Origin: Saprospiraceae bacterium
Lineage (GTDB): Bacteria; Bacteroidota; Bacteroidia; Chitinophagales; Saprospiraceae
Assembly (NCBI GenBank): GCA_023299965.1
Contig: JALZVN010000352.1
Location: 1-9,835 of the forward strand
DNA: 9,835 nucleotides
Direction of reading: 5' to 3'
Position 1 is the stretch's first letter; each line of letters begins with the position of its first letter. Positions 1-6,133 of this stretch are shown in pieces. The notes below the pieces were generated by a model. The model was not told the DNA's origin. It saw only the letters and a list, made by a program, of their open reading frames with translations, and did no database searches. Position numbers and translations under genes: made by a program.

Positions 1-1163
1 CAGTAGTGATTAAAGAAAGCACTATTACTTCTACCCTTCCAATGACTGCTCTACCTGGTGAAAATTCTGAAGAAGCCATTCAAACTTGCATGCACATTTA
101 TAGAAATGCAGACAGTGGAATATACTACGACAGGAATACAGGTAAAACTGCGGAAGGAGAATGTGGCGGTATTATCTACAAAGATGGTTTCATGGCAAAC
201 AGTGATTATCAGACTACTACCGCTACAACCGAGCTGGTAATGAATCTCCCAAAAGAAGATGAATTCGTATCTAAAGGAGCAGAAAATGAAGTATTCAATA
301 CGAATACTACTTTAGTAGAAGTTATAAAATCCACCAATGAAGTAATTATCGAAAAGGTGGAACCAAAGATCATATATAAGAAAGAATCGCCAATCATAAT
401 CGATGAGACTATAGAACCTCAAGACAGTAAAATAATAGTCTCTCAAAAACACACCCAAAAGAACATATCTGTTGATTGCGCTGAAAGCCCTCGCACAGGT
501 TACCATATGGTAAAGAAAGGTGAAACACTTTACAAATTATCTAATCTCTATGACGTGAGTATCCAACAGATCATGGAATGGAATGGATTGAGCAATAGTG
601 AAATAAGTGTTTGTTCTCAATTGAGAATTCAGGCACAAACTTCATTATCTCAGTCCAATTCAGTCATTCCTGCCAATGAATTTGTAAGTAAAGGAGGAAC
701 AGTAGTAAGAGAAAATGTAGTTGTAGGAAGGCCGACCGTAAAAAGACAATACCATTATATCGCTCAAGGGGAAACACTTTATGCTATTTCTAAGAAATAT
801 AGTGTATCCGTAGAAGATATTAAGAGCTTAAACAAACTAAAGGATAATTATTTGAAGCCGGGTTGGAGATTATTAATCCCCAATAGTGGCGACGAATTAG
901 GTACTGTGAAGCCCCCTGTTATCATACAGGCTGTTCCGGCTACCGATTACACCAAGGGTGGTTCTTCGATGAAAATACCAGAATCCTCGGAAAACCTCTT
1001 GAACAACTATGGAGATCAACACATTTATCATACAGTAGCCCAAAATGAGACCATATCTGATATTGCGCTTAAGTATGGAGCTTCTATTAACACTATCAAA
1101 ATTTTGAATGAGATGAGTGAAGGTGAGGTGTTGATTCCTTTTCAGAAAATTAAAGTTAGGTAA
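1..1163 (+). CDS. LysM-repeat secreted/surface protein, 5' end missing
   Basis: Probably binds peptidoglycan through LysM domains at the cell envelope. The frame is open from the window edge; the first possible start is a GTG at position 6, but the gene very likely begins upstream, so the N-terminus is unknown. Counting from that GTG (385 residues), three LysM repeats are visible at about 166-209 (YHMVKKGETLYKL), 249-292 (YHYIAQGETLYAIS) and 341-385 (YHTVAQNETISDIA), the last ending the protein. Residues 1-165 match no domain I recognise. They contain a YYDRNTGKTAEGECGG stretch and a linker EFVSKG near residue 86 that recurs as EFVSKGG near 225, suggesting duplicated linker-LysM units. The spacers are rich in Thr, Ser, Val and Ile, as in extracellular linkers. 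No enzymatic domain is visible in the part present. A strong terminator follows 19 bp after the stop, so this gene is not cotranscribed with the next one. LysM assignment is secure; the specific role is unknown. Confidence 0.85.
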   Translation, partial: VVIKESTITSTLPMTALPGENSEEAIQTCMHIYRNADSGIYYDRNTGKTAEGECGGIIYKDGFMANSDYQTTTATTELVMNLPKEDEFVSKGAENEVFNTNTTLVEVIKSTNEVIIEKVEPKIIYKKESPIIIDETIEPQDSKIIVSQKHTQKNISVDCAESPRTGYHMVKKGETLYKLSNLYDVSIQQIMEWNGLSNSEISVCSQLRIQAQTSLSQSNSVIPANEFVSKGGTVVRENVVVGRPTVKRQYHYIAQGETLYAISKKYSVSVEDIKSLNKLKDNYLKPGWRLLIPNSGDELGTVKPPVIIQAVPATDYTKGGSSMKIPESSENLLNNYGDQHIYHTVAQNETISDIALKYGASINTIKILNEMSEGEVLIPFQKIKVR

Positions 1164-1182
1164 TCTTTATTTTCGTTCCATT

Positions 1183-1211
1183 AAAAAAAGCGGGCTTGTC
1201 CCGCTTTTTTT
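1183..1211 (+). terminator. Intrinsic terminator after the LysM gene
   Basis: GCGGG (1190-1194) pairs with CCCGC (1200-1204) around a CTTGT loop. The stem is flanked by A7 (1183-1189) and T7 (1205-1211), giving a 12-bp hairpin with a U-tract. It lies 19 bp after the LysM stop codon and could also work in the opposite direction. Confidence 0.9.
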
Positions 1212-1317
1212 ATGCCATTAAGTGAAGGATACCGCTATTCTGATAATGGTATTCCCTTAGATTATGCTCTGGTATGCAGATGTATTCCTATCTTAGCGCA
1301 TCGTAATATATACCATG

Positions 1318-1343
1318 TACTTAGCATTAGGTATACCTAAGTA
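1318..1343. promoter_or_regulatory. Nested palindromes upstream of the CNNM gene
   Basis: A perfect 14-bp palindrome TTAGGTATACCTAA (1327-1340) lies inside a second inverted repeat, TACTTAG (1318-1324) with CTAAGTA (1337-1343). The site is 36-61 bp before the ATG of the CNNM/CBS gene, a fitting place for a dimeric repressor operator or a leader hairpin. No TAnnTTTG box is evident nearby. The rest of 1212-1378 shows nothing else I can support. Function is inferred from symmetry and position only. Confidence 0.35.
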
Positions 1344-1378
1344 GGGAGAATATTGCAGTACATTAAATCAACCACGCT

Positions 1379-2461
1379 ATGTTTTTATTGATTGTTTTCT
1401 TTTGTTTATCTATAGTCTTTTCATTTCTATGCTCTATATGGGAAGCTGTTTTACTGAGTATTACTCCCTCACATGCGGAAGTTTTGCTCTCACAGAATCA
1501 CCCAGTAGGCCCTAAGTTAAAAGAGTTTAAGGATGAGATAGATAGACCACTGTCAGCTATACTGACGCTGAATACTTTGGCGCATACTGTAGGTGCTATA
1601 GGTGTTGGTGCTCAAGCAGGTAAACTATTTGGAACAGGTGAAATAAGCATTGGAGGCTATCCATTACCTATTAGTGGTGAAGTACTAATCGCTGGATTTA
1701 TGACAATAGCGATTTTATTTTTATCAGAAATCTTCCCAAAAACGATCGGAGCAAATAACTGGAAGGCGTTAACTCCATTCACAGTGAGATCATTGACTTT
1801 TATTTCCTTTATTCTAGCGCCATTTGTCTGGATAAGTCAGATAATCACTAAGATACTAAAGAAAGATAAGTCTAAAAGTGTTTTGAGTAGAACTGATTTT
1901 GCGGCGATGACTCAAATCGGGGTAAAGCAAGGCGTTATAAAGACTAGTGAATCTAAGATTATCAATAACCTACTGAAGTTTGATTCTATTCAAACGACGA
2001 GTATTACTACTCCACGAACAGTAATGTTGGCAGCTGATAGCCAAATGACACTGCAAGCTTTTTATGACAAGCATCCTACTATACGCTTTTCTAGAATTCC
2101 ATTATATGAAGGAGAGCTGGACAAAGTAACTGGTTACTGCCTTAAGGATGAGCTACTTGACAATATCTTAAAAGGGAACGGCGACAAAGCACTCAAGACT
2201 ATCATGAGAGACATTATCGTAGTTAAAGAAGAACAACCCGTCCCTGCTCTATTCAATCAACTCAATGAAACGCGGGAGCACATCGCCTTAGTGGTAGATC
2301 AATATGGCGGTGTAGAAGGAGTTGTTACTATGGAGGATGTGATTGAGACTTTACTTGGCTTAGAAATCCTCGATGAATTGGATAACAGCGAAGACATGCA
2401 GAAGCTCGCGCGTAAAAAATGGGAAGAAAGAGCCAAGTCATTAGGATTGATCGTTGACTAA
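1379..2461 (+). CDS. CNNM transmembrane domain and CBS-pair protein (CorC/HlyC-like)
   Basis: Inner-membrane protein of the CNNM (DUF21) family. Relatives (CorB/CorC/MpfA, eukaryotic CNNM) are linked to Mg2+ or Co2+ export, so divalent-cation efflux is the likely role, inferred from the family. The 360 residues begin with a hydrophobic helix at about 1-25. Further membrane segments lie near 60-80, 98-115 and 133-155. The conserved CNNM signature SEIFPKTIGANNW is at about 115-128. A charged linker (KKDKSKSVLSRTDF) leads to the cytosolic CBS pair, about 206-268 and 272-330, the latter with HIALVVDQYGGVEGVVTMED. The protein stops after the CBS pair and a charged helix; the C-terminal CorC_HlyC domain of many relatives (usual total about 420-440 residues) is absent, which is also found in natural short members. 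The ATG at 1379 gives the expected N-terminal helix. It seems to be a single-gene unit. Confidence 0.9.
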   Translation: MFLLIVFFCLSIVFSFLCSIWEAVLLSITPSHAEVLLSQNHPVGPKLKEFKDEIDRPLSAILTLNTLAHTVGAIGVGAQAGKLFGTGEISIGGYPLPISGEVLIAGFMTIAILFLSEIFPKTIGANNWKALTPFTVRSLTFISFILAPFVWISQIITKILKKDKSKSVLSRTDFAAMTQIGVKQGVIKTSESKIINNLLKFDSIQTTSITTPRTVMLAADSQMTLQAFYDKHPTIRFSRIPLYEGELDKVTGYCLKDELLDNILKGNGDKALKTIMRDIIVVKEEQPVPALFNQLNETREHIALVVDQYGGVEGVVTMEDVIETLLGLEILDELDNSEDMQKLARKKWEERAKSLGLIVD

Positions 2462-2476
2462 AATAACGACTCCTAA

Positions 2477-2501
2477 ATAAGTGTGCTTGAAACACACTTA
2501 T
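2477..2501 (+). terminator. Hairpin after the CNNM gene, weak terminator candidate
   Basis: ATAAGTGTG (2477-2485) and CACACTTAT (2493-2501) form a perfect 9-bp stem with a 7-nt loop, 16 bp after the CNNM stop. There is no proper T-tract after it, so intrinsic termination is uncertain; it may instead protect the 3' end. A second small hairpin, TATGGC (2544-2549) with GCCATA (2555-2560), follows. The rest of 2502-2697 shows nothing else. Confidence 0.4.
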
Positions 2502-2697
2502 ACATTCTCCTTACTTAATATATAAAAAATACCATTTTGACGGTATGGCTACAAGCCATAAGTATGCCTATATTGTAGATATACTTCTTCCTCCTTTGAA
2601 ACTACACCAAAGAATAACTACAAGCAACACTACATTACTAGAGCAAGAAGCTCGTCCATAATATATATTCGCTTAATCGATACTTAAATACGTTGCT

Positions 2698-2817
2698 ATG
2701 ATTACATTTTTAATAGGAGGACTACTGATACTTTGGATCCTTAAAATGGTCTTGATTAACCTTACAAGCAAAGGTATGGAAGAAGAAATCCATACCGATC
2801 CAGAAGCACAGCTTTAA
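2698..2817 (+). CDS. Possible 39-residue single-span membrane peptide
   Basis: An ATG-to-TAA frame of 40 codons encodes a peptide with one hydrophobic stretch at about residues 2-21 (ITFLIGGLLILWILKMVLIN). A short charged tail (SKGMEEEIHTDPEAQL) follows. The composition fits a small inner-membrane protein. It ends 4 bp before the convergent START-like gene. There is no clear ribosome binding site or promoter, which is not decisive in this phylum. I do not recognise the peptide; it could be a chance frame. The layout of hydrophobic segment, positive residues and acidic tail is the only support. Confidence 0.35.
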   Translation: MITFLIGGLLILWILKMVLINLTSKGMEEEIHTDPEAQL

Positions 2818-2821
2818 TCTA

Positions 2822-3214
2822 TTACCCGCCAGTTTCTTGGCGTAATTTCTTTATTTGACTTGCCCACAACAGTTTCTGTTCTTCAACTTCGTGAGGCTCT
2901 ACAATATCCGTTATTTCTAGGATCGTTTCTGATGTAACTGGAGACTTACTCATTCGAATTTCAAAGTAAGTATCATCTTCGGAGTCATCCCATCTAAATC
3001 TTAGCTTTTCATTTTCAACACTTTCCAGCAATTCCGCGTCTTCGGGATAACCATCCCAGCTAAAAGTATATTTTTCTCCATTGATATCCACTTCATCACA
3101 GTACCATCTGATCAAACAAGACGGAGTCGTAAAGAACTGGTAAAGTATAGTAGGAGATGCTCGGAATATATATTCAAGATCTATTTGCTCTAATTTTGAC
3201 TTCTTTTTTGCCAT
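2822..3214 (-). CDS. START-like domain protein (Bacteroidota family)
   Basis: A 130-residue cytosolic protein of the START/SRPBCC helix-grip fold, of a version common in Bacteroidota and related to AHSA1-type proteins. Family function is undefined; the fold generally forms a hydrophobic ligand-binding pocket. The pattern is clear: ASPTILYQFFTTPSCLIRWY near the N-terminus, GEKYTFSWDGYPEDAELL in the middle strands, then ENEKLRFRWDDSEDDTYFEI, and a C-terminal helix EEQKLLWASQIKKLRQETGG. The length is close to the family's usual 125-135. I chose the ATG at 3214 (MAKKKSKLEQ) because relatives start with a short basic leader before the first strand; an in-frame TTG at 3235 would add seven residues that do not look conserved. 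The gene is monocistronic and convergent with the small frame at 2698. Confidence 0.85.
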   Translation of the reverse strand: MAKKKSKLEQIDLEYIFRASPTILYQFFTTPSCLIRWYCDEVDINGEKYTFSWDGYPEDAELLESVENEKLRFRWDDSEDDTYFEIRMSKSPVTSETILEITDIVEPHEVEEQKLLWASQIKKLRQETGG

Positions 3215-3597
3215 TATAGGTATTTCAGTTTTCAACTTTATGAGGACAGATTATTCAACTTCTTGTTATAGCCTCTTTCTAACGAGAGCGGAACTTACGT
3301 ATTTAAACCGAATAATACAAAATAATATCCTCTTAGATCGTTACATATAGATAATAACTATTTATAAATCATAGTTTTATATAGGAATAAGTGCTGATAA
3401 TGTTGACGACAATTTTGGATTATCTTAAAAAAAAGTCGAGAATATCGTACTTATTAATTGATTCTAATGTTAAATCAATGTAGATTTGTATTATCTACTG
3501 AGAGAATGATAAAAAGCAAACCCTTAAACAATGAATAAACCACATCCTAAGGCGATTACCTTTGTCTTGATAGATAATTATAATTCCCGTTATTAAA

Positions 3598-3713
3598 AGA
3601 TATATTTCTAACAACAGCACCGTATTGCTTTACTGTTGGCTGTCTGAAAAATATTACGGTCATTTTGCCCTGTAATATTGAGCTGCTACAAATGTGTTAG
3701 CAGAAAGATATCT
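3598..3713 (+). other. Branched inverted-repeat structure, candidate structured RNA
   Basis: AGATATATTTCT (3598-3609) is complementary, apart from one position, to AGAAAGATATCT (3702-3713). Enclosed are three hairpins. The first is CAACAG (3612-3617) with CTGTTG (3633-3638). The second is AATATTAC (3650-3657) with GTAATATT (3672-3679), with an added GG/CC step. The third is CTGCTA (3683-3688) with TAGCAG (3698-3703), sharing two bases with the outer stem. Together they draw a cloverleaf-like fold of 116 nt in a region with no reading frame. It could be a small RNA, a structured leader or DNA-level palindromes. It is not a tRNA and does not match a 6S, tmRNA or RNase P pattern I know. The rest of 3241-3597 is AT-rich; I see only a small hairpin, GTAGAT (3480-3485) with ATCTAC (3493-3498). 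Confidence 0.35.
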
Positions 3714-3721
3714 AATGTCTA

Positions 3722-3751
3722 TTTGAGGGAAATGAAGTAAATAATATTTTG
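3722..3751 (+). promoter_or_regulatory. Candidate promoter for rpoD
   Basis: TTTG (3722-3725) resembles the Bacteroidota -33 element. TATTTTG (3745-3751), 19 bp downstream, is one base short of the -7 consensus TAnnTTTG. Transcription would start near 3757-3760 and give a leader of about 75 nt, which would include the 3776-3806 hairpin. The match is imperfect, but spacing and position fit. Confidence 0.45.
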
Positions 3752-3775
3752 AATCTTATAACACTATAATAAAAC

Positions 3776-3814
3776 TCAGCGCTGCCGTTGATCGGCTAGG
3801 TGCTGAAGATTTTT
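3776..3814 (+). promoter_or_regulatory. Hairpin plus T-tract in the rpoD leader, possible attenuator
   Basis: TCAGCGC (3776-3782) pairs with GTGCTGA (3800-3806), including one G-T pair, and GCC (3784-3786) with GGC (3794-3796) closes the apical loop. T5 (3810-3814) follows three bases later, so the layout resembles an intrinsic terminator. It ends 19 bp before the rpoD ATG, so it could attenuate rpoD transcription, or end an upstream small RNA beginning near 3598. It is weaker than the terminator after rpoD. Confidence 0.45.
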
Positions 3815-3833
3815 AACATTTAAAAACTTTTTA

Positions 3834-4703
3834 ATGAGACAATTAAAGATCACTAAATCCATAACTAATCGTGAGAGTCAGTCGCTGGAAAAGTATCTAC
3901 AGGAAATTGGTAAGGTAGACTTACTTACTCCTGAAGAAGAAGTAGACTTGGCGAAAAGGATTAAGGAAGGTGATCAAGAAGCGCTCGAGAAGTTGACTAA
4001 AGCCAATTTGAGATTTGTTGTGTCAGTAGCAAAACAGTACCAAAATCAAGGTCTATCACTAAGTGATTTGATCAATGAAGGTAATCTAGGATTAATTAAA
4101 GCTGCACAACGATTTGATGAAACAAGGGGTTTTAAGTTTATTTCTTACGCAGTATGGTGGATCAGACAGTCTATCCTGCAGGCATTAGCTGAGCAGTCAC
4201 GGATCGTCCGTTTACCATTAAACAAGGTGGGATCTTTGAATAAGATCAACAAGGCATTTTCGGAACTTGAACAAGAATTCGAAAGAGAGCCGTCTCCAGA
4301 AGAATTAGCGGAGATGCTCGAAATTACTACCGAAGAGGTAGAAACAACTTTAGGCGTTGCTGCCAGACACGTATCTATGGATGCACCATTTGTCGATGGA
4401 GAAGACAATTCTCTTTTGGACGTATTAGAAAATGGAGGTACACCAAATACGGATAATCAGCTAGCTTATGGTGAATCGTTGCGCAAAGAGATCGATCGCT
4501 CTCTCAGTACACTTACAGATAGACAATGTGATGTCATCAAGTTGTACTTTGGTATTGGCGTCGAGCATCCAATGTCTCTAGAAGATATAGGGGAACGATT
4601 TGGTCTTACTCGTGAAAGAGTTAGACAGATTAAAGATAAAGCGATAAACAAGCTAAGAACAAAATCGAGAAGTAAACTACTAAAGCACTATCTAGGCGCT
4701 TAG
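3834..4703 (+). CDS. rpoD: Primary RNA polymerase sigma factor RpoD/SigA
   Basis: The housekeeping sigma-70 factor, which directs core RNA polymerase to promoters. The 289 residues match the short primary sigma of Bacteroidota, which lacks region 1.1 and the large non-conserved insertion of proteobacterial RpoD. Region 1.2 lies at about 17-52 (SLEKYLQEIGKVDLLTPEEE). Region 2 is at about 58-128, with the core-binding LSDLINEGNLGLIKAAQRFD and the -10 recognition and melting segment FKFISYAVWWIRQSILQALA. Region 3 spans about 135-212. Region 4 is at about 225-282, with the helix-turn-helix MSLEDIGERFGLTRERVRQI. All signatures are intact. The ATG at 3834 gives the usual MRQLKITKSITNRE start. The gene is single, with its own leader and a strong terminator 25 bp after the stop. 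Confidence 0.97.
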   Translation: MRQLKITKSITNRESQSLEKYLQEIGKVDLLTPEEEVDLAKRIKEGDQEALEKLTKANLRFVVSVAKQYQNQGLSLSDLINEGNLGLIKAAQRFDETRGFKFISYAVWWIRQSILQALAEQSRIVRLPLNKVGSLNKINKAFSELEQEFEREPSPEELAEMLEITTEEVETTLGVAARHVSMDAPFVDGEDNSLLDVLENGGTPNTDNQLAYGESLRKEIDRSLSTLTDRQCDVIKLYFGIGVEHPMSLEDIGERFGLTRERVRQIKDKAINKLRTKSRSKLLKHYLGA

Positions 4704-4728
4704 TAATTTTAAAGAAGTAAATTTAAGC

Positions 4729-4765
4729 AATGCAGCATCTGATAGCCAGGTGCTGCATTTTTTTT
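4729..4765 (+). terminator. Intrinsic terminator after rpoD
   Basis: AATGCAGCA (4729-4737) pairs perfectly with TGCTGCATT (4751-4759) around a loop near TGATAGCCA. A run of eight T (4758-4765) overlaps the stem end and continues past it. It lies 25 bp after the rpoD stop codon. Confidence 0.93.
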
Positions 4766-4766
4766 G

Positions 4767-4946
4767 GACAAGGGATCGTAGGCATGCGACGAAAGGCTAT
4801 TCGCCCCGAAGGAGCAGTCCGTGCCTAGCCGGGAGCGAAAGCATAGGACCTGGTGCCGCAGAGCGCGGTCCTGACGTCTTATCGAGATCTGAGGGTGAGG
4901 GCAGCGTGTCAGCAAAAAATATCGAGATGCCGTCAGGATGGCCCCA
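4767..4946. repeat. GC-rich structured intergenic block, possible dispersed repeat or RNA
   Basis: This stretch is clearly richer in G+C than its surroundings and has no convincing reading frame. It contains many complementary segments. TAGGCA (4779-4784) pairs with TGCCTA (4822-4827), AGGACC (4845-4850) with GGTCCT (4867-4872), and TCCTGACG (4869-4876) with CGTCAGGA (4931-4938). The 9-mer TATCGAGAT occurs at 4880-4888 and again exactly 40 bp later at 4920-4928. It lies between the convergent rpoD and rimM genes, after the rpoD terminator. Composition and position suggest a dispersed intergenic repeat or structured RNA; only copies elsewhere could show this. The remaining gap, 4947-5073, is AT-rich with no feature I can support. 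Confidence 0.4.
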
Positions 4947-5073
4947 AAAAGTCATACTCAAAGTAAAGTAGTTTAAGGCTTTTGACGTATTCCTTTGAAT
5001 GCATGCTTCGATAAGAATAATTCCCGCCAAGTTTCTCCAAACCAATTTACTATTAGTATATAAACATGATTAG

Positions 5074-5601
5074 CTATTCCTCTTCTTCCGTCATCCCGAT
5101 CAAGCCTAGAGGTAACTCCATATAAATCTGTTTCTTCTTTTTATCGATATCAACGATGAGATCTTCATGCAATGGTACCAGATGCTCTTCATCGCCCTGC
5201 TGTACAAAAGCCATTTCTTGCTGAGGATAATCTTCAATCCTTTCTACAATCCCGATTTCTCCAAGCTCCTTATCGAGCATTTTAAACCCCCGAAGAAAAT
5301 CAAATTCAAGATCCGACTCCTCTACTATAAGCCGACTCAGTATCTTGGTTGGAACGGTAAGATTTTGATGGGCGACCATCACCGCATCTTCCTTATTATC
5401 AATGGTTTCTAGTTTTACCAAAAATGGATTTTGGCTCCTTATTGACTCTATAAAGTAGGGAATCGCAGATTGCCCTTGAGCCACGTACACTATCCCACTC
5501 TTCAACACATCCTCGAGGTATTCCTCCTCGATAAAACACTTCAACTCACCCTTGACCCCATGAGGCTTGAGTAATTTTCCAATTTCCGTATGATCTGACA
5601 T
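5074..5601 (-). CDS. rimM: Ribosome maturation factor RimM
   Basis: RimM binds ribosomal protein S19 and assists assembly of the 30S head; it acts in the cytosol. The 175 residues are the normal family length. The N-terminal RimM barrel starts with IGKLLKPHGVKGELKCF (about 7-23) and runs to about residue 85. The C-terminal PRC-barrel runs from about 98 to 170, with LRGFKMLDKELGEIGIVERI and the signature HLVPLHEDLIVDIDKKKKQI followed by MELPLGLI. The ATG at 5601 gives the standard start. The gene stands alone: rpsP, trmD and rplS, its usual partners in many bacteria, are not adjacent, and the next gene upstream is divergent. An exact -7 box (5606-5613, complement) lies only four bases before the start codon, suggesting a leaderless or nearly leaderless transcript. 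Confidence 0.95.
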   Translation of the reverse strand: MSDHTEIGKLLKPHGVKGELKCFIEEEYLEDVLKSGIVYVAQGQSAIPYFIESIRSQNPFLVKLETIDNKEDAVMVAHQNLTVPTKILSRLIVEESDLEFDFLRGFKMLDKELGEIGIVERIEDYPQQEMAFVQQGDEEHLVPLHEDLIVDIDKKKKQIYMELPLGLIGMTEEEE

Positions 5602-5605
5602 GATG

Positions 5606-5613
5606 CAAAATTA
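5606..5613 (-). promoter_or_regulatory. Candidate -7 box for rimM (TAATTTTG)
   Basis: Read on the minus strand this is TAATTTTG, an exact match to TAnnTTTG. It ends four bases before the rimM ATG, so transcription would start at or next to the start codon. I see no clear TTTG -33 element at the expected 19-21 bp spacing, so the call rests on the -7 match and position. Confidence 0.4.
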
Positions 5614-5629
5614 CTATATTGTAGCGGAC

Positions 5630-5637
5630 TAATTTTG
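5630..5637 (+). promoter_or_regulatory. Candidate -7 box for the 5665-8353 unit (TAATTTTG)
   Basis: An exact TAnnTTTG match, the mirror image of the rimM box with 16 bp between them. The start point would be near 5643, about 22 nt before the ATG at 5665. No good -33 element is visible. The box overlaps the in-frame TTG at 5635, which argues against that codon as the start. Confidence 0.4.
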
Positions 5638-5664
5638 ATTACATTGCAAAAAAAAGCGCCCGTT

Positions 5665-6102
5665 ATGCGATATCTTTTATTTAACATTATTTTAATATGC
5701 TCTTTCTTTACTCAACCTATCTATGCACAGACAGATAAAGACGTGGCAAAAGTGCAGCAAATACTGCAAAGACAGGCTTCGGACTGGAACAAAGGTGACT
5801 TAGAAGGCTTTATGAACGGGTATTGGGAATCTCCAGAATTGACATTTATTGGCTCTCGTGGTGTGACAAAAGGCCATAAAAACACGTTAGATAACTATAA
5901 GAAAGGGTACCCTGACCTAAAAACCATGGGTAAGCTTCACTTTGATATTATCAAAGCTGAAAAACTGAGCAAAAAATCCATCATGGTGGTCGGCAAGTAT
6001 ACCTTGAGCAGAGAGGAGTTGGATGACGCTAGCGGCTATTTTCTACTGGTTTGGAAGAAAATAAAAAAAGAGTGGGTCATCATCGCAGATCATAGTAATT
6101 AA
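5665..6102 (+). CDS. Secreted NTF2-like (SnoaL/DUF4440-type) protein
   Basis: A 145-residue protein with a signal peptide at 1-21 (MRYLLFNIILICSFFTQPIYA, expected cleavage before Gln22). One NTF2-like cone domain follows. The family pattern is visible: an N-terminal helix ending in RQASDWNKGDLEGFMNGYW, then PELTFIGSRGVTKGHKNTLDNY, and terminal strands GYFLLVWKKIKKEWVIIADH, a typical ending of DUF4440/YybH-like proteins. Such domains bind small ligands or act as enzymes; no catalytic residues can be assigned, so the function is unknown. The ATG at 5665 is preferred to the in-frame TTG at 5635 because it starts directly at the signal peptide and the TTG overlaps a promoter box. The next gene begins 31 bp downstream on the same strand with no terminator between, so the two are probably cotranscribed and both exported. 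Confidence 0.8.
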   Translation: MRYLLFNIILICSFFTQPIYAQTDKDVAKVQQILQRQASDWNKGDLEGFMNGYWESPELTFIGSRGVTKGHKNTLDNYKKGYPDLKTMGKLHFDIIKAEKLSKKSIMVVGKYTLSREELDDASGYFLLVWKKIKKEWVIIADHSN

Positions 6103-6133
6103 TTACCCTCGAATAAATTGTCCTTTATAATTT

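Noticed and set aside
2500..2697. Small inverted repeats ATACC/GGTAT and TATGGC/GCCATA as regulatory sites
   Set aside because: They are 5-6 bp long in an AT-rich gap, and this many are expected by chance.
3214..3235. TTG start giving a 137-residue START-like protein
   Set aside because: The ATG at 3214 matches the usual short basic start of the family; the seven extra residues look non-coding.
4801..4840. Resemblance to the SRP RNA core (GAAGGAGCAG)
   Set aside because: The usual upstream GGTCAGG half of the symmetric loop and the closing stem are missing, so this is not a 4.5S RNA.
4767..4946. RNase P RNA or tmRNA as identity of the GC-rich block
   Set aside because: No GAGGAAAGTCC-type conserved region of RNase P and no tRNA-like ends or tag frame of tmRNA can be found.
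4797..5045. 82-residue minus-strand frame across the GC-rich block
   Set aside because: It spans the structured GC-rich stretch and an AT-rich gap with no family pattern. Low-complexity Ser/Pro/Leu composition fits a chance frame in a GC-rich element.
5635..5664. TTG start for the NTF2-like protein
   Set aside because: It would put ten residues before a normal signal peptide and overlaps a TAATTTTG promoter box; the ATG at 5665 fits better.
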